A stretch of 64,000 nucleotides of DNA, from positions 1 through 64,000 of the forward strand of contig JAOAPC010000016.1 in assembly GCA_025462735.1 (NCBI GenBank). Direction: 5' to 3'. The first letter of the stretch is position 1; each line of letters starts with the position of its first letter. The notes under the pieces were generated by a model that ran no database searches, was not told where the DNA came from, and saw only the letters and a list, made by a program, of their open reading frames with translations. Made by a program: the position numbers and the translations under genes. Shown here one piece after another: positions 25,512-34,083 of this stretch. Origin of the DNA: Acidobacteriaceae bacterium (GTDB lineage Bacteria; Acidobacteriota; Terriglobia; Terriglobales; Acidobacteriaceae).

Positions 25512-25594
25512 CCCATATGTTTTCTATGATTGAGCTATATTCTTGCTCGAAGGGGGCGGGAGAAGGTGGGCAACCCGCCAAGTGCGAATAGCAC

Positions 25595-26515
25595 ATGAAA
25601 TATATAACTCGACTTAAGATTGCTTGGGCGAACACCACTATTGTCAATAAGTTGAGCTTCTTGCTCACCCTTGTGATAGCTGCCGCAAACATAGCGTACG
25701 TCTGCTATGCGCGCAAACAGTTCATCACCATGAGTGGACAACTTGGTGAGATGCAATCCAGCAGCAAACAAACCGACCAACTGATTGGCTTGTATGGGCA
25801 ACAAGTTGGTGAACTCCGCAGGCAGGCGAGCGACACTCATGAACTCGCGGTGCAAGCGAAAAATCAAGCTGATGCAGTCAGAGGTCAATTGCCGGAATTG
25901 AAGCTTGCCGCAAAAGCGTCCCAGAACGCTGCGAACATCGCTAGGGACACACTGCAAATCAGCCAAGGGGCCTATGTCAGCATAGGGCGCAAGGACGGAG
26001 TTATAGCTGAATTCAAGAAATCTACCAGTCCAAAGTTTAGCGACGGGCTGGTTATGTATTTTCAAAATAGCGGACATCTCCCTGCCACATTTAACTGGGG
26101 AATTGAACCATCCACCCTCCCACTGCGCCCTCATCCGTTCGCGCCAATGATGCGTACTAGAAATAAGAAAACTGGAGCTATATCGGAATCGTTTAGTGGA
26201 GCTGCCGTAATCGGCGGGGAATCCGTCCAACAATTCACTGTTGGCGATCTTCCTCCAGGCTTCATTGATTCCATGTCCCAAAGCAATCAACCCCTGACGG
26301 TTAACGGAACGTATGAATATTGCGACGAACTGGGGAGATACTCCTGCAAGATGTTCAGCCTCTACTACCAGCGAATTCCTTACGACAACTTTCGGTTATT
26401 AATTGAACAAGAATGTCCTGATCGTTCTTTCCTCGGTAAAACCGTGCCCGACCCAGAGGAAGAAACTCTGCCCGTTTGCACCAACCAACAAACTCCACGA
26501 TTTCCAAATCGCTAG
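25595..26515 (+). CDS. Membrane-anchored coiled-coil protein, unknown family
   Basis: 306 aa. One N-terminal helix (LSFLLTLVIAAANIAYVCYA, residues about 20-39) is followed by a long amphipathic coiled coil (about 45-128: Q-L-G-E-M-Q, DQLIGLYGQQVGELRRQASD, A-K-N-Q-A-D-A-V-R). A beta-rich extracytosolic domain (about 130-275) contains Q-I-S-Q-G-A-Y-V-S-I-G-R and YEYCDELGRYSCKMFSLYYQ. This anchor, coil and beta-domain order is seen in many uncharacterised bacterial proteins, often annotated only as hypothetical. No neighbour suggests a role; the next gene is convergent. Confidence 0.7.
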   Translation: MKYITRLKIAWANTTIVNKLSFLLTLVIAAANIAYVCYARKQFITMSGQLGEMQSSSKQTDQLIGLYGQQVGELRRQASDTHELAVQAKNQADAVRGQLPELKLAAKASQNAANIARDTLQISQGAYVSIGRKDGVIAEFKKSTSPKFSDGLVMYFQNSGHLPATFNWGIEPSTLPLRPHPFAPMMRTRNKKTGAISESFSGAAVIGGESVQQFTVGDLPPGFIDSMSQSNQPLTVNGTYEYCDELGRYSCKMFSLYYQRIPYDNFRLLIEQECPDRSFLGKTVPDPEEETLPVCTNQQTPRFPNR

Positions 26516-26533
26516 AACCTCTTGACATTTTCG

Positions 26534-27340
26534 CTACGGCTTCGCGCGTTGCGCTTTTGGTTTTTCCGGCTTTCGTACTTTTGGCTGCGTTTCTTCTGCG
26601 GAGCAAGTACCGCCCTGAACGGGCTCCCAATAAGCCCCCTGTGCGTCCAGCGTTAGCAGGTCAATGGGCCCGCCTACCTCTTCCGGGTCAGTTTTCTCTT
26701 CAAGCTCCACTAATTTACGCGCGATTTCTTGGTCAGAGTATCCTTTCACAAAACTCGGGTTCGTCTGCCTTATACGCGCTATTTCTCTAGTTTGACCTAG
26801 GAAAAACATGTTCCAAGTGATGTCCGGGCACTTGCCGGGACAAGTGTACGTGTGGGGAATAAACTTTAGGTTCTTTCGGGAATCGCCTGATTGCACAAAA
26901 TCCAGATGCACCATCGTAGGCACTCCATTTTCAATTCCAAAAAACAGTCCTTCGGCACATGAGAGTTTCGAGCAACCATCAATTACAGGCTGGGGTGCCA
27001 TTTTTGCGGTGCGTTTAGCCATCTCGTCGCTTTTTAGGGCAAGCCGATGCGCAGCCTCCGCGACGGTAGCTGATGTTTCCATTGCCTGCAAAGCAAAAAT
27101 CATTAATTGACGAGCATCAACCTCGCTCGTTGTAGCAACGAAATATATGTGCCCAAATCGCTGGATTTTGCACGAGAACTTATGTTCCTCCTGAGATGGT
27201 GATGCTGGGTCAACACCAATCCACAAGCTGTCCGCTGCAACGACGAAGTGCTTGGGAGTTCGGACCACAACTACCGTCGTCCCTTCCAGCTGGGCGCAGC
27301 CGAGGCACATGAGAACCGAAATCAGGGTGAGTGTTTTCAT
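26534..27340 (-). CDS. Secreted proteasome-like Ntn hydrolase
   Basis: 268 aa with an N-terminal Sec signal (LTLISVLMCLGCAQLEG). The mature protein would begin TTVVVVRTPKHFVVAADSLW, the N-terminal strand and turn of proteasome beta/HslV-type hydrolases. Thr21 would be the nucleophile (Thr1) and Asp37 falls exactly at the Asp17 position. Lys58 in F-S-C-K-I matches Lys33 with a few extra residues. Unlike HslV it is exported and no HslU-type ATPase is near. A KPEKPKAQRAKP-like basic tail follows. Removal of the signal peptide at Gly20 would free the catalytic Thr (inference). A lipobox alternative (Cys15) would leave Thr21 internal and inactive. Confidence 0.75.
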   Translation of the reverse strand: MKTLTLISVLMCLGCAQLEGTTVVVVRTPKHFVVAADSLWIGVDPASPSQEEHKFSCKIQRFGHIYFVATTSEVDARQLMIFALQAMETSATVAEAAHRLALKSDEMAKRTAKMAPQPVIDGCSKLSCAEGLFFGIENGVPTMVHLDFVQSGDSRKNLKFIPHTYTCPGKCPDITWNMFFLGQTREIARIRQTNPSFVKGYSDQEIARKLVELEEKTDPEEVGGPIDLLTLDAQGAYWEPVQGGTCSAEETQPKVRKPEKPKAQRAKP

Positions 27341-27393
27341 ACTGGAACCGTCACTTTATGGTCGGGACTCGCTGGCTCGCAAATGCCTTCCAC

Positions 27394-30300
27394 CTACCTC
27401 GCCGGCACCTTCTCCTCCACCGGCCGCGGCGCATTTTCTTCGTGGCTTAAAAAGAAGTGCACCGCTGGGGTGATGATCAGCGAGAGCACCATTGAGATCA
27501 GGATTCCGCCGATCACCGCGATGGCCAGCGGCTGCAGCATCTGCGAACCGGCTCCGAGGGCAAATGCCAGTGGCAACATCCCGGCCATCGTAGCGAGAGC
27601 AGTCATCACAATCGGCCGCAAACGGCGGCGGCTGGCTTGCAGCATGGCGGTTTCGGCGGTCGCTCCGGTAAGGCGTATCCTCTCGTCCGCGTCGAGCAGC
27701 AGAATGCCGTTCTTGGCAACGATTCCGACCACCATCACCAGCCCCATAAACGAAGACACGTTGAAGGTGGTGCCCGTCACCAGCAGGGCGATGAATACGC
27801 CTGAGGTCGAGAGCAGCGCCGAAGCCAGAATCGACAGCGGCGCGGCAAAGGTGCGGAACTCAAACAGCAGCACAATGAAGACCAGGACAATGGCCAACGC
27901 CAGCACAAACAAGAAATCGCGGAACGATTTCTGCTGCTGTTGGTAGGTGCCGCCATATTCGACGCGGATCGCCGGAGGTAGATGCAAGGCGCTGACCGCT
28001 TTCTGCACGCCTTGGATGGCGCTTCCGAGATCGGTGCCTTCGGTGCGGGCGGTGACCGAGACTTCGCGCTGCAGATTCTCACGGTGGATTTCGTTCTGCG
28101 GCGGAAGTTCAGTGACCGTAGCTAACGAACCCAGCGTAGCGGTACGTCCGCTGGCGCTGGTCAGCAAGGTGTTTGAAATCGATTCGAGCGATGCCCGTTT
28201 GTCGGCGGGAAAACGGACCCGCACCGTGTACAAGCGGTCGTTTGAAACTATCGGCGCAACCGCCGGTTCGCCTTCGACGATGGCTGCTGCATCGAGCGCC
28301 ACTTCCTCAGGCGTGAACCCGGCGCGCGCGGCAACGGCGGGAACGATCTGGAAATTTACTGCCGGAGAGCTGATGGTATTTTCCAACCCATCCAGGACAT
28401 CGACCACGCCGGGCACGCCTTTGTGGGTCTTTTCGTCGTAACCAATCGCCTCTGCAACTTTGGGGGCCCAGGTAGTGAGCAGCGATGGATCCTGGGCGAA
28501 CAACTTTATGGTGACCGGCTCGGGCTCTCCGGTCAGGTCGCCGATCATGTCCTGCAACACTTGAATAAATTCGGTGCGCACCGCCGGCTCTTCCGCGTTC
28601 ACCTTCTGCCGCACATCTGCCATCACTTCGTCGATTGCGCGGCTGCGCTTTTGCTTCAACTTCACCAGGACGTCACCGCGATTCGCTTCGGTGACAGCGG
28701 CCAGTCCTAATTCCGAACCTGTCCTCCGCGAAGTGCTCTCCACCTCCGGGATGGTTTTTATGATCTGCTCAATGTGCAGGATCATGCGGTTGGTTTCAGA
28801 GAGCGAAGCTCCGGCTGGGGTCCAGTAATCAAGGGTGAATCCGCCCTCATCCATCTCCGGCAGAAGGTCGGTTCCCATGAAGCGGAAACAAAAGTAAGAC
28901 CCGACCACTAACACCACGCTCAGGCCGACGAGCCACCACGGCTTCTGCAAAGCCCGCCGCAACCAGCGTTGATGGAACTCAATAATGTGGCGGAAGAAGT
29001 TGCCGGTCGATGCTTCTTCGGCGGCCAGCAAGTCCTCAAATGATTCCTCTTTGTTCTCGTCTTCACTATCTCCGTTGCTGTCCTTCCTTCGGATGAGGAA
29101 GCTGCTGAGGGTCGGAGTCCAGGTCAAAGCCAGCGCCAGCGAGGTGAAGAGAGATACTCCGAGAGTCAACGCCAAGGCGCGGAAGAAAGTCCCATACACT
29201 CCGGTGATCGAAATCAACGGCACCAGCACAACGATGGGGGTAACGGTTGAACCGACGAGTGGTATCGTGATTTCGCGGAGCGCGCTGCGAATGGCCTGCA
29301 GCCTGCCTTGACCGGCATCACGATGCAGAACGATGTTCTCGACTACAACAATCGCGTCATCAATTACCAAACCGACCGCTGCCGCGAGTCCGCCGAGGGT
29401 CATCAAATTGAAGGTCTGACCCAGCAGCTTGAGCACGATAAAGGTGATCAGGATGGTGACCGGGATGACCAACCCCGCAACCACCGAACTTCCCCAGTCG
29501 TGCAGAAACACAACAATGATGATCGAGGCCAGCAGCAGGCCGAGCAGGATTGCATCACGTACGCTCTTGATGGATTCACTTACGATGATCGACTGGTCAT
29601 AGAAAGGCTTGACCTCAACCCCCGGAGGCAGTGACTTTGCGATGTCCGCCATCGCCGCATGTACTTCGTTGGCGACGTCCAGCGAGTTGCTCTCGGGCTG
29701 GCGATTGATGTTGAGCAGCACCGCCGGTTTTCCGTTCGCGGTGATGATCGTATAAACCGGTTTCACCCCCGGAACCACTTTGCCCAAGTCGCCTACGCGG
29801 ATAGGAATGCCGGTGGAAGTCGACTTTACCACCACTCCCGCAAGTTCATCGGAAGTGCGCACCTGCCCGCTGATCAACCCAAGTACCAGCTGGTGATTAC
29901 GCTCGAACAGGCCAGGCGAATCGACGATATTGGTGCGCTTGATTGCATCAAGCATGTCGGTGACGGTCACGCCCGCACTCAGCAGCTTGGCAGGATCGGG
30001 CTCGATTTGAAACTCCGGCTGCTGGCCCCCTTGAACGATGACTGTGGCGACACCATCCAGCCGGTTCAATCGCGGCTTCAAGTCGTAGGTCGCGAGTTCC
30101 CAAAGCTGGGTCTGCGCCACCTTGTCCGAAGTCATGCTGTAGCCGATGATGGGAAAGCTGGCAAACGTCATCCGGTTGGCGATAACCGCGGCTGTAGGCG
30201 GAAGCTCCGCCTGGACCCGCGAGATGGCCGAGTTCACATACTGCAGCGTCTGGAACATGTCTACGTTCCAGTCGAAGAAAAGGTCAATCTCCGCCGATCC

Positions 30301-30558
30301 GCGGCTGGTGTTCGACCTGACCTGCAGTAGTCCGGGCACGCTGTTCACTGCTTCCTCAATCGGACGCGTGATCATGACCATCATTTGATCGATGGGCATC
30401 ACGCCGTTATCGACGGCGATCAGAATTCGCGGGAAGTTGGTGGTAGGAAAAACTGCGACCGGAATGGTAAATGCAAGGTAAACCCCCAGCACCGCCAGGG
30501 TGATGATGAGGAAGATGAGCGGCTTGGAGTGGCGCGCAAACCAGTGAGACTCGTTCAA
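27394..30558 (-). CDS. RND-family efflux transporter, inner-membrane permease
   Basis: About 1,055 aa. Proton-driven trimeric pump exporting substrates through the TolC-like channel. Seen: N-terminal helix with SKPLIFLIITLAVLGVYLAF, porter loops, TM4-6 region GGLAAAVGLVIDDAIVVVEN with the paired Asp of the proton relay, and the C-terminal half with SSFMGLVMVVGIVAKNGILL. The GLVIDDAIVVVEN form is closer to multidrug (HAE) than to heavy-metal (HME) pumps; substrate unknown. Start: TTG 30558 with GAGGG 7 nt upstream is preferred; an ATG at 30612 would overlap the adaptor gene by 41 nt. Last gene of a three-gene operon. Confidence 0.92.
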   Translation of the reverse strand: MNESHWFARHSKPLIFLIITLAVLGVYLAFTIPVAVFPTTNFPRILIAVDNGVMPIDQMMVMITRPIEEAVNSVPGLLQVRSNTSRGSAEIDLFFDWNVDMFQTLQYVNSAISRVQAELPPTAAVIANRMTFASFPIIGYSMTSDKVAQTQLWELATYDLKPRLNRLDGVATVIVQGGQQPEFQIEPDPAKLLSAGVTVTDMLDAIKRTNIVDSPGLFERNHQLVLGLISGQVRTSDELAGVVVKSTSTGIPIRVGDLGKVVPGVKPVYTIITANGKPAVLLNINRQPESNSLDVANEVHAAMADIAKSLPPGVEVKPFYDQSIIVSESIKSVRDAILLGLLLASIIIVVFLHDWGSSVVAGLVIPVTILITFIVLKLLGQTFNLMTLGGLAAAVGLVIDDAIVVVENIVLHRDAGQGRLQAIRSALREITIPLVGSTVTPIVVLVPLISITGVYGTFFRALALTLGVSLFTSLALALTWTPTLSSFLIRRKDSNGDSEDENKEESFEDLLAAEEASTGNFFRHIIEFHQRWLRRALQKPWWLVGLSVVLVVGSYFCFRFMGTDLLPEMDEGGFTLDYWTPAGASLSETNRMILHIEQIIKTIPEVESTSRRTGSELGLAAVTEANRGDVLVKLKQKRSRAIDEVMADVRQKVNAEEPAVRTEFIQVLQDMIGDLTGEPEPVTIKLFAQDPSLLTTWAPKVAEAIGYDEKTHKGVPGVVDVLDGLENTISSPAVNFQIVPAVAARAGFTPEEVALDAAAIVEGEPAVAPIVSNDRLYTVRVRFPADKRASLESISNTLLTSASGRTATLGSLATVTELPPQNEIHRENLQREVSVTARTEGTDLGSAIQGVQKAVSALHLPPAIRVEYGGTYQQQQKSFRDFLFVLALAIVLVFIVLLFEFRTFAAPLSILASALLSTSGVFIALLVTGTTFNVSSFMGLVMVVGIVAKNGILLLDADERIRLTGATAETAMLQASRRRLRPIVMTALATMAGMLPLAFALGAGSQMLQPLAIAVIGGILISMVLSLIITPAVHFFLSHEENAPRPVEEKVPAR

Positions 30559-30571
30559 CGTGTTTCCCTCG

Positions 30572-31888
30572 CTACTCCTTTTGGCTGCTTCCTTCGGGTT
30601 GGTTCTTGTCATCCGGCTTGGCTTCGGCGGTAGTGATTTTGGTGGCGTCGGGGAGTCCGTAGGCGCCTGTGCCGACGATCTTCTCGCCAGCCTGCAGGCC
30701 GTCGATGATCTGAACGCGGTCGCCGTCGCGAATCCCTGTCTTCACCGGCCGCTGGTGCGCCTTGCCATCGCTTCCGGCAACCATGACGGATGTGGTCCCA
30801 TCCTGCGCAGTCAGCAGGGCCACGGCAGGGATTACCAACGCGTCCGGCACAGTGCGCGCGATCATGGTGATTTGCGCGCTGGTTCCCGGCCGCAGCCGCT
30901 CGTGCGGATTCTTACCCTGCACCCAGACTTCAACCGTAGTACTGTTGGGATCAAGCGCCGGACTCACCAGCACCACCTTGGCTGTGATCGGCTGGTCGGT
31001 TCCCGAGGCCGCGATGGTGGCGCCGTCTCCCACCTTCAACTGCACCGCCTCCAATTGTGGAATGTGAGCGCGGGCAACCACTTGCGAAATATCCATCACC
31101 GTCAGCAGCGGCGTTCCCGCCGAGGCCATCTCTCCGGGATAAAGAGGACGGTCGGTTATGACACCACTGATCGGACTCTTGATCTCCGAATAGCCGAGTT
31201 GGGCCGCGGCTCCCTGAAATTTCCCCTGCGCGGATTCGAGCTGCCCTTTGGCGGATTTCAAAGTTTGTTGTTTGCCGATGGCGTTCAACGCGTCCAGGTG
31301 CCGCTTCGCGATTTCGTACTGATTTCGCGCATTGGTGAAATCCACGGCTGACTGGTCCAGCTCTTTGCGCGGCAAGGCACCCTGCTCAAACAGATCTTTA
31401 CGGCTGGCGTAAATCTTCTGCTGTGCTTCGAAGGCCTGCCTGGCGGCCTCGGCATCGAGCTGCGCCTTCTGCAATTCTTGCGGAAGATCGGCAGCAGTGG
31501 TGGCCGTGTATGCAGCTTCCGCCTGCGTATACGCGCCTTTGTTCTCTTGCGCGGCCGCGGCCAGATCGCGGTTTTCAAGCACTGCCAGCAACTGCCCCTT
31601 GCGCACATGGGCTCCGCGATTTACCAGAAATTTCCGCACCGGCGCGCTGATCTTCGGCACAATGGCGGATTGCGCAATGGGAAACAGCACGGCATCAGCG
31701 GTGACTTTCTGCTGCAACGCGGTGCGCTCCACTTGCACAATCTGGACGGGCACGGTCGGCTCTGCCTCTTTGGCTTTACTAGAGCAGCCCGTCGTCGTTG
31801 TTATTGTTAATACTGTTGCGACGGCCAGTGCGGATGAAAGCGCCAGCGGCAAAGCCCTCCGGCTGAGTTTGAATTTTTCTTGTTTCAT
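30572..31888 (-). CDS. RND efflux periplasmic adaptor (HlyD/MFP lipoprotein)
   Basis: 438 aa. Lipoprotein signal ending TITTTTGCSSKA with Cys35 for acylation, so it is tethered to the inner membrane. Features in order: a first lipoyl half (IVPKISAPVRKFLVNRGAHV, R-K-G-Q-L-L-A-V-L-E-N-R-D-L), a coiled-coil hairpin (about 120-215: DAEAARQAFEAQQKIYASRK), the second lipoyl half (GYSEIKSPISGVITDRPLYP, G-E-M-A-S-A-G-T-P-L-L-T-V), and beta-barrel and membrane-proximal domains (V-G-D-G-A-T-I-A-A-S-G, IVGTGAYGLPDATKI end). It links the permease to the TolC-like channel. Second gene of the operon, 45 nt after the outer membrane gene. Confidence 0.93.
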   Translation of the reverse strand: MKQEKFKLSRRALPLALSSALAVATVLTITTTTGCSSKAKEAEPTVPVQIVQVERTALQQKVTADAVLFPIAQSAIVPKISAPVRKFLVNRGAHVRKGQLLAVLENRDLAAAAQENKGAYTQAEAAYTATTAADLPQELQKAQLDAEAARQAFEAQQKIYASRKDLFEQGALPRKELDQSAVDFTNARNQYEIAKRHLDALNAIGKQQTLKSAKGQLESAQGKFQGAAAQLGYSEIKSPISGVITDRPLYPGEMASAGTPLLTVMDISQVVARAHIPQLEAVQLKVGDGATIAASGTDQPITAKVVLVSPALDPNSTTVEVWVQGKNPHERLRPGTSAQITMIARTVPDALVIPAVALLTAQDGTTSVMVAGSDGKAHQRPVKTGIRDGDRVQIIDGLQAGEKIVGTGAYGLPDATKITTAEAKPDDKNQPEGSSQKE

Positions 31889-31933
31889 TCTGCTTTCAAT
31901 TCTGCTGAACCGAATCCAAAGCCCGGGGGCATT

Positions 31934-33316
31934 TCAGAACTTTCCCGTAAGCGTTTGGAGATTGGCTACCGCTACACGGTAGCGCACTTGCCCGTCCCCA
32001 AAGGCATTCTGCGCCTGGGTGAGCGTGTTCTGGGAATCCACAACTTCGAGGGCCGTTGCCTCACCCGCCTGATAGCGCAAGCTAGTCAGGCGCAGGCTCT
32101 CAGCAGCGAGATCCGCCGACTGCCGCAATGAATCCAGCTCCGAACGTATGGTTTGAGCCTGGCTGAAAAAATCCTTGAGATCGGCTGCCATCTTGCGCTG
32201 AGCGAAACTCAATTCTACTTTCGCGAAGTCGCGTTGCAGTTGTGCCGATTTCACTTTGCTGCGCGACGAACCCCAGTTCCAGATGGGTATCTGCAGCGTG
32301 GCCGCAGCCGAATCGCCGAGGTTGTGCAGACGAAGGTGAGGCGTGATGGTTTGGTCAATCCCAGTGGCGGCAAACTGGTTGGCGTCGATGCCGTAGAAAT
32401 AGTCGAGCCCGAGTGTGGGAAGGAAACCGTTCCACGCCGCTGCGACTTCGTGGTTGGCCGCCTTCAAGGAGGCCAGTGCAGCCCTCAACTGAGGATTGTT
32501 GTTGCCGGCCAGGGTCTCGACTTCGGCGAACGACGGCAAGGCTCCGAGATTTTCGGGGTCATCGACCACAATGAAATTTTCGTTGAAGTTCGGGAATATC
32601 AGGACCGCCAGTTCCAGATGGCTGCGGTCCATTTCGAGCTGGGCGTCTTGCAGGGCGCGCTGCTGCTGCTGGGCCTGCAGCTGGGCTTTGATGGTATCAG
32701 CATGGGAGACTTCGCCGCCGCGCTCCAGCTTGCCAGTGATATCGAAGAAATGCTGCGCCTCGCCGGCGGCCCGCTGAGCGATGGAAAATTTGCGCTGCGC
32801 TACTACCGCTCCGTAGTAAGTCTGGGTAATTGTGACAATCAGGCCGCGTGCGGCAATTTCGGATTGCGCCCTGGCGAGTGCCTCCTGCTCCTGCGCCCGG
32901 CGGTAGTCGGCAACCGCCACCCACGAGAGCTCCTGGTGCACAGTTCCCTGGCTGATGTACTCGTGCACCCCGTTGTTGGCAATGAAGCGTCCCAAGCCGA
33001 CGCCATTGCCCTCGGTGTAAATGTAGCTCGCGTTGTAATTGACGTTCGGCAATAAAACAGCGCGGCTCTGCACTCGAGCTTCTCTGGCGACTCCATATTG
33101 AGTCAGCGCGGCCCGATATTGCGGCTCGTTGGCTTGGGCGCGGGTCAGCGCATCCTGAAGCGTGATCGTTATCGGCGTGGTGAATGCGACCTGATTTAAT
33201 TGCTGCGGGTTTGACTGCTGCGCGGGCGCAGCCCCGGATGCGCAAAGCAAAACGCTGACTGATGCAACCAACAACATTGGATTTTTTTTCAATGCTGACC
33301 GCTGTGCTGTGTTCAT
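31934..33316 (-). CDS. TolC-family outer membrane efflux protein
   Basis: 460 aa. A signal peptide (LLVASVSVLLCASGAAPAQQ) is followed by two similar halves of alpha-hairpins. Seen: ITLQDALTRAQANEPQYRAA (start of the first OEP repeat), long helical segments, and the second OEP half at about residues 260-455 (NNPQLRAALASLKAANHEVA, LRYQAGEATALEVVDSQNTL, YRVAVANLQTLTG). The LRYQAG..T.LEVVDSQ..L motif is typical of the family. It forms the outer-membrane channel of the RND pump coded downstream. Start ATG 33316; the divergent intergenic region to 33566 carries the second LuxR pair's promoter. Confidence 0.93.
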   Translation of the reverse strand: MNTAQRSALKKNPMLLVASVSVLLCASGAAPAQQSNPQQLNQVAFTTPITITLQDALTRAQANEPQYRAALTQYGVAREARVQSRAVLLPNVNYNASYIYTEGNGVGLGRFIANNGVHEYISQGTVHQELSWVAVADYRRAQEQEALARAQSEIAARGLIVTITQTYYGAVVAQRKFSIAQRAAGEAQHFFDITGKLERGGEVSHADTIKAQLQAQQQQRALQDAQLEMDRSHLELAVLIFPNFNENFIVVDDPENLGALPSFAEVETLAGNNNPQLRAALASLKAANHEVAAAWNGFLPTLGLDYFYGIDANQFAATGIDQTITPHLRLHNLGDSAAATLQIPIWNWGSSRSKVKSAQLQRDFAKVELSFAQRKMAADLKDFFSQAQTIRSELDSLRQSADLAAESLRLTSLRYQAGEATALEVVDSQNTLTQAQNAFGDGQVRYRVAVANLQTLTGKF

Positions 33317-33476
33317 CGCTTCCCAAACCTCGCGTGACTATGCGGATTTCCATTGTGGCACAACTTATTCCTGGAAAGGGCCGACGGAGAATTTTTGAGA
33401 TTGAAGACCCGGCGGTCGGAATCCCGAAGTGCTGTATTTCCGTGCAGTTGGTCGATGCGAAAGGATGGCGAAGGTT

Positions 33477-33492
33477 TGGCGAAAGACGTGCT
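33477..33492 (+). promoter_or_regulatory. Sigma54-type promoter candidate, second LuxR pair
   Basis: TGGCGAAAGACGTGCT has GG at 33478-33479 and GC at 33490-33491 with exactly 10 nt between them. It matches about 8 of 12 consensus positions, weaker than the site at 20015. Its end lies 75 nt before the first gene of LuxR pair B, at a distance like that in pair A. Confidence 0.4.
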
Positions 33493-33566
33493 TCTTGCAG
33501 AATGTGCCGGAATTTTGGCGGACAAATCGACAGAATAAGCAGAACTTAAGAGGAGACGAAAAGAAC

Positions 33567-33806
33567 ATGTTGGACCTTGATCAAATCAAAATTACTCGCC
33601 GCGACCAGCAGGTTCTCAGGCTGCTTGTCCAAGGCTGCAGTAATAAAGAAATCGCAGCCGAACTGAGCATCAGCCCGCGCACCGTTAAGCAGCACCTGCG
33701 CACGCTTTTTTTGCGGGCCGGAATCAAGCAAGGACGCAAGCGGGTGATTCTGGCTACGGCCATCTTTGAATTTCAAAAGGAGCAAATGAATCATGTCGCC
33801 TCGTGA
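33567..33806 (+). CDS. Stand-alone LuxR/GerE HTH protein, pair B first gene
   Basis: ATG 33567 with AGAGGAG about 10 nt upstream; the longer open frame from 33429 lacks a ribosome site. The 79-aa product is GerE only: ITRRDQQVLRLLVQGCSNKE, ISPRTVKQHLRTLFLRAGI, then R-K-R-V-I-L-A-T-A-I-F. Its sequence follows the first gene of pair A (same L-L-x-Q-G-C-x-N-x-E-I and R-V-x-L-A-T positions). The stop overlaps the start of the next gene by 14 nt. Divergent from the efflux operon, which it may control (inference). Confidence 0.86.
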   Translation: MLDLDQIKITRRDQQVLRLLVQGCSNKEIAAELSISPRTVKQHLRTLFLRAGIKQGRKRVILATAIFEFQKEQMNHVAS

Positions 33807-34083
33807 GCAGTTAAGGCCGAAGGAAATTCAAGTCGCGACCCTGGTATGGCAAGGCAAGACAAATCCGGAGATCGCATCGCTGCTGGGCTGTACTGAGCAG
33901 GTGATTAAAAACCAGTTGCGTGGTGTATTTGACAAGCTCGGGGTCTGGAGCCGGCTTGAGTTGGCGCTTTATGTGGCTTCCCACGGCGGGGCCGCCTGGG
34001 CCGACTGCAGCGAGACTTCTAGGCACGACGGAAAAGTCCCGCTGTCGCTGTCTACAGCCCGGAGCGCCTCAGGCGCGCTATAA
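33793..34083 (+). CDS. Stand-alone LuxR/GerE HTH protein, pair B second gene
   Basis: ATG 33793 with AAAGGAG about 10 nt upstream, overlapping the first gene by 14 nt. 96 aa. Residues about 4-65 hold LRPKEIQVATLVWQGKTNPE, L-G-C-T-E-Q-V-I-K-N-Q-L-R and FDKLGVWSRLELALY, matching the pair A partner. The last about 30 residues (S-E-T-S-R-H-D-G..) are not conserved between the pairs. Its stop overlaps the convergent PilZ gene by 6 nt. Confidence 0.87.
   Translation: MSPREQLRPKEIQVATLVWQGKTNPEIASLLGCTEQVIKNQLRGVFDKLGVWSRLELALYVASHGGAAWADCSETSRHDGKVPLSLSTARSASGAL

Larger units (their letters stand above)
24740..25594. other. Gene-poor stretch filled with palindromes
   Basis: No convincing gene. 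It contains two hairpins of the CCCACTTCTC family (25064-25094, a perfect 12-bp stem; 25177-25207) and the second 220-bp repeat (25292-25511). Short open frames here run through the repeats and are rejected. Confidence 0.6.

Noticed and set aside
24987-25692. ORFs on the - strand at 24987-25316 and 25294-25692
   Set aside because: Both run through palindromes and the 220-bp repeat; the peptides are basic or low-complexity and the other repeat copy gives a different frame outcome.
29659-30330. Long + strand ORF opposite the RND permease
   Set aside because: Mirror frame of a GC-rich gene; no domain, no ribosome site.
30559-30612. ATG 30612 as the RND permease start
   Set aside because: Would overlap the adaptor gene by 41 nt with a hydrophilic leader not seen in RND pumps; TTG 30558 has GAGGG at 7 nt. 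Not fully excluded.
33429-33566. Upstream extension of the first LuxR gene of pair B
   Set aside because: Contains the sigma54-like site and has no ribosome site; the peptide is not protein-like, and ATG 33567 has AGAGGAG.
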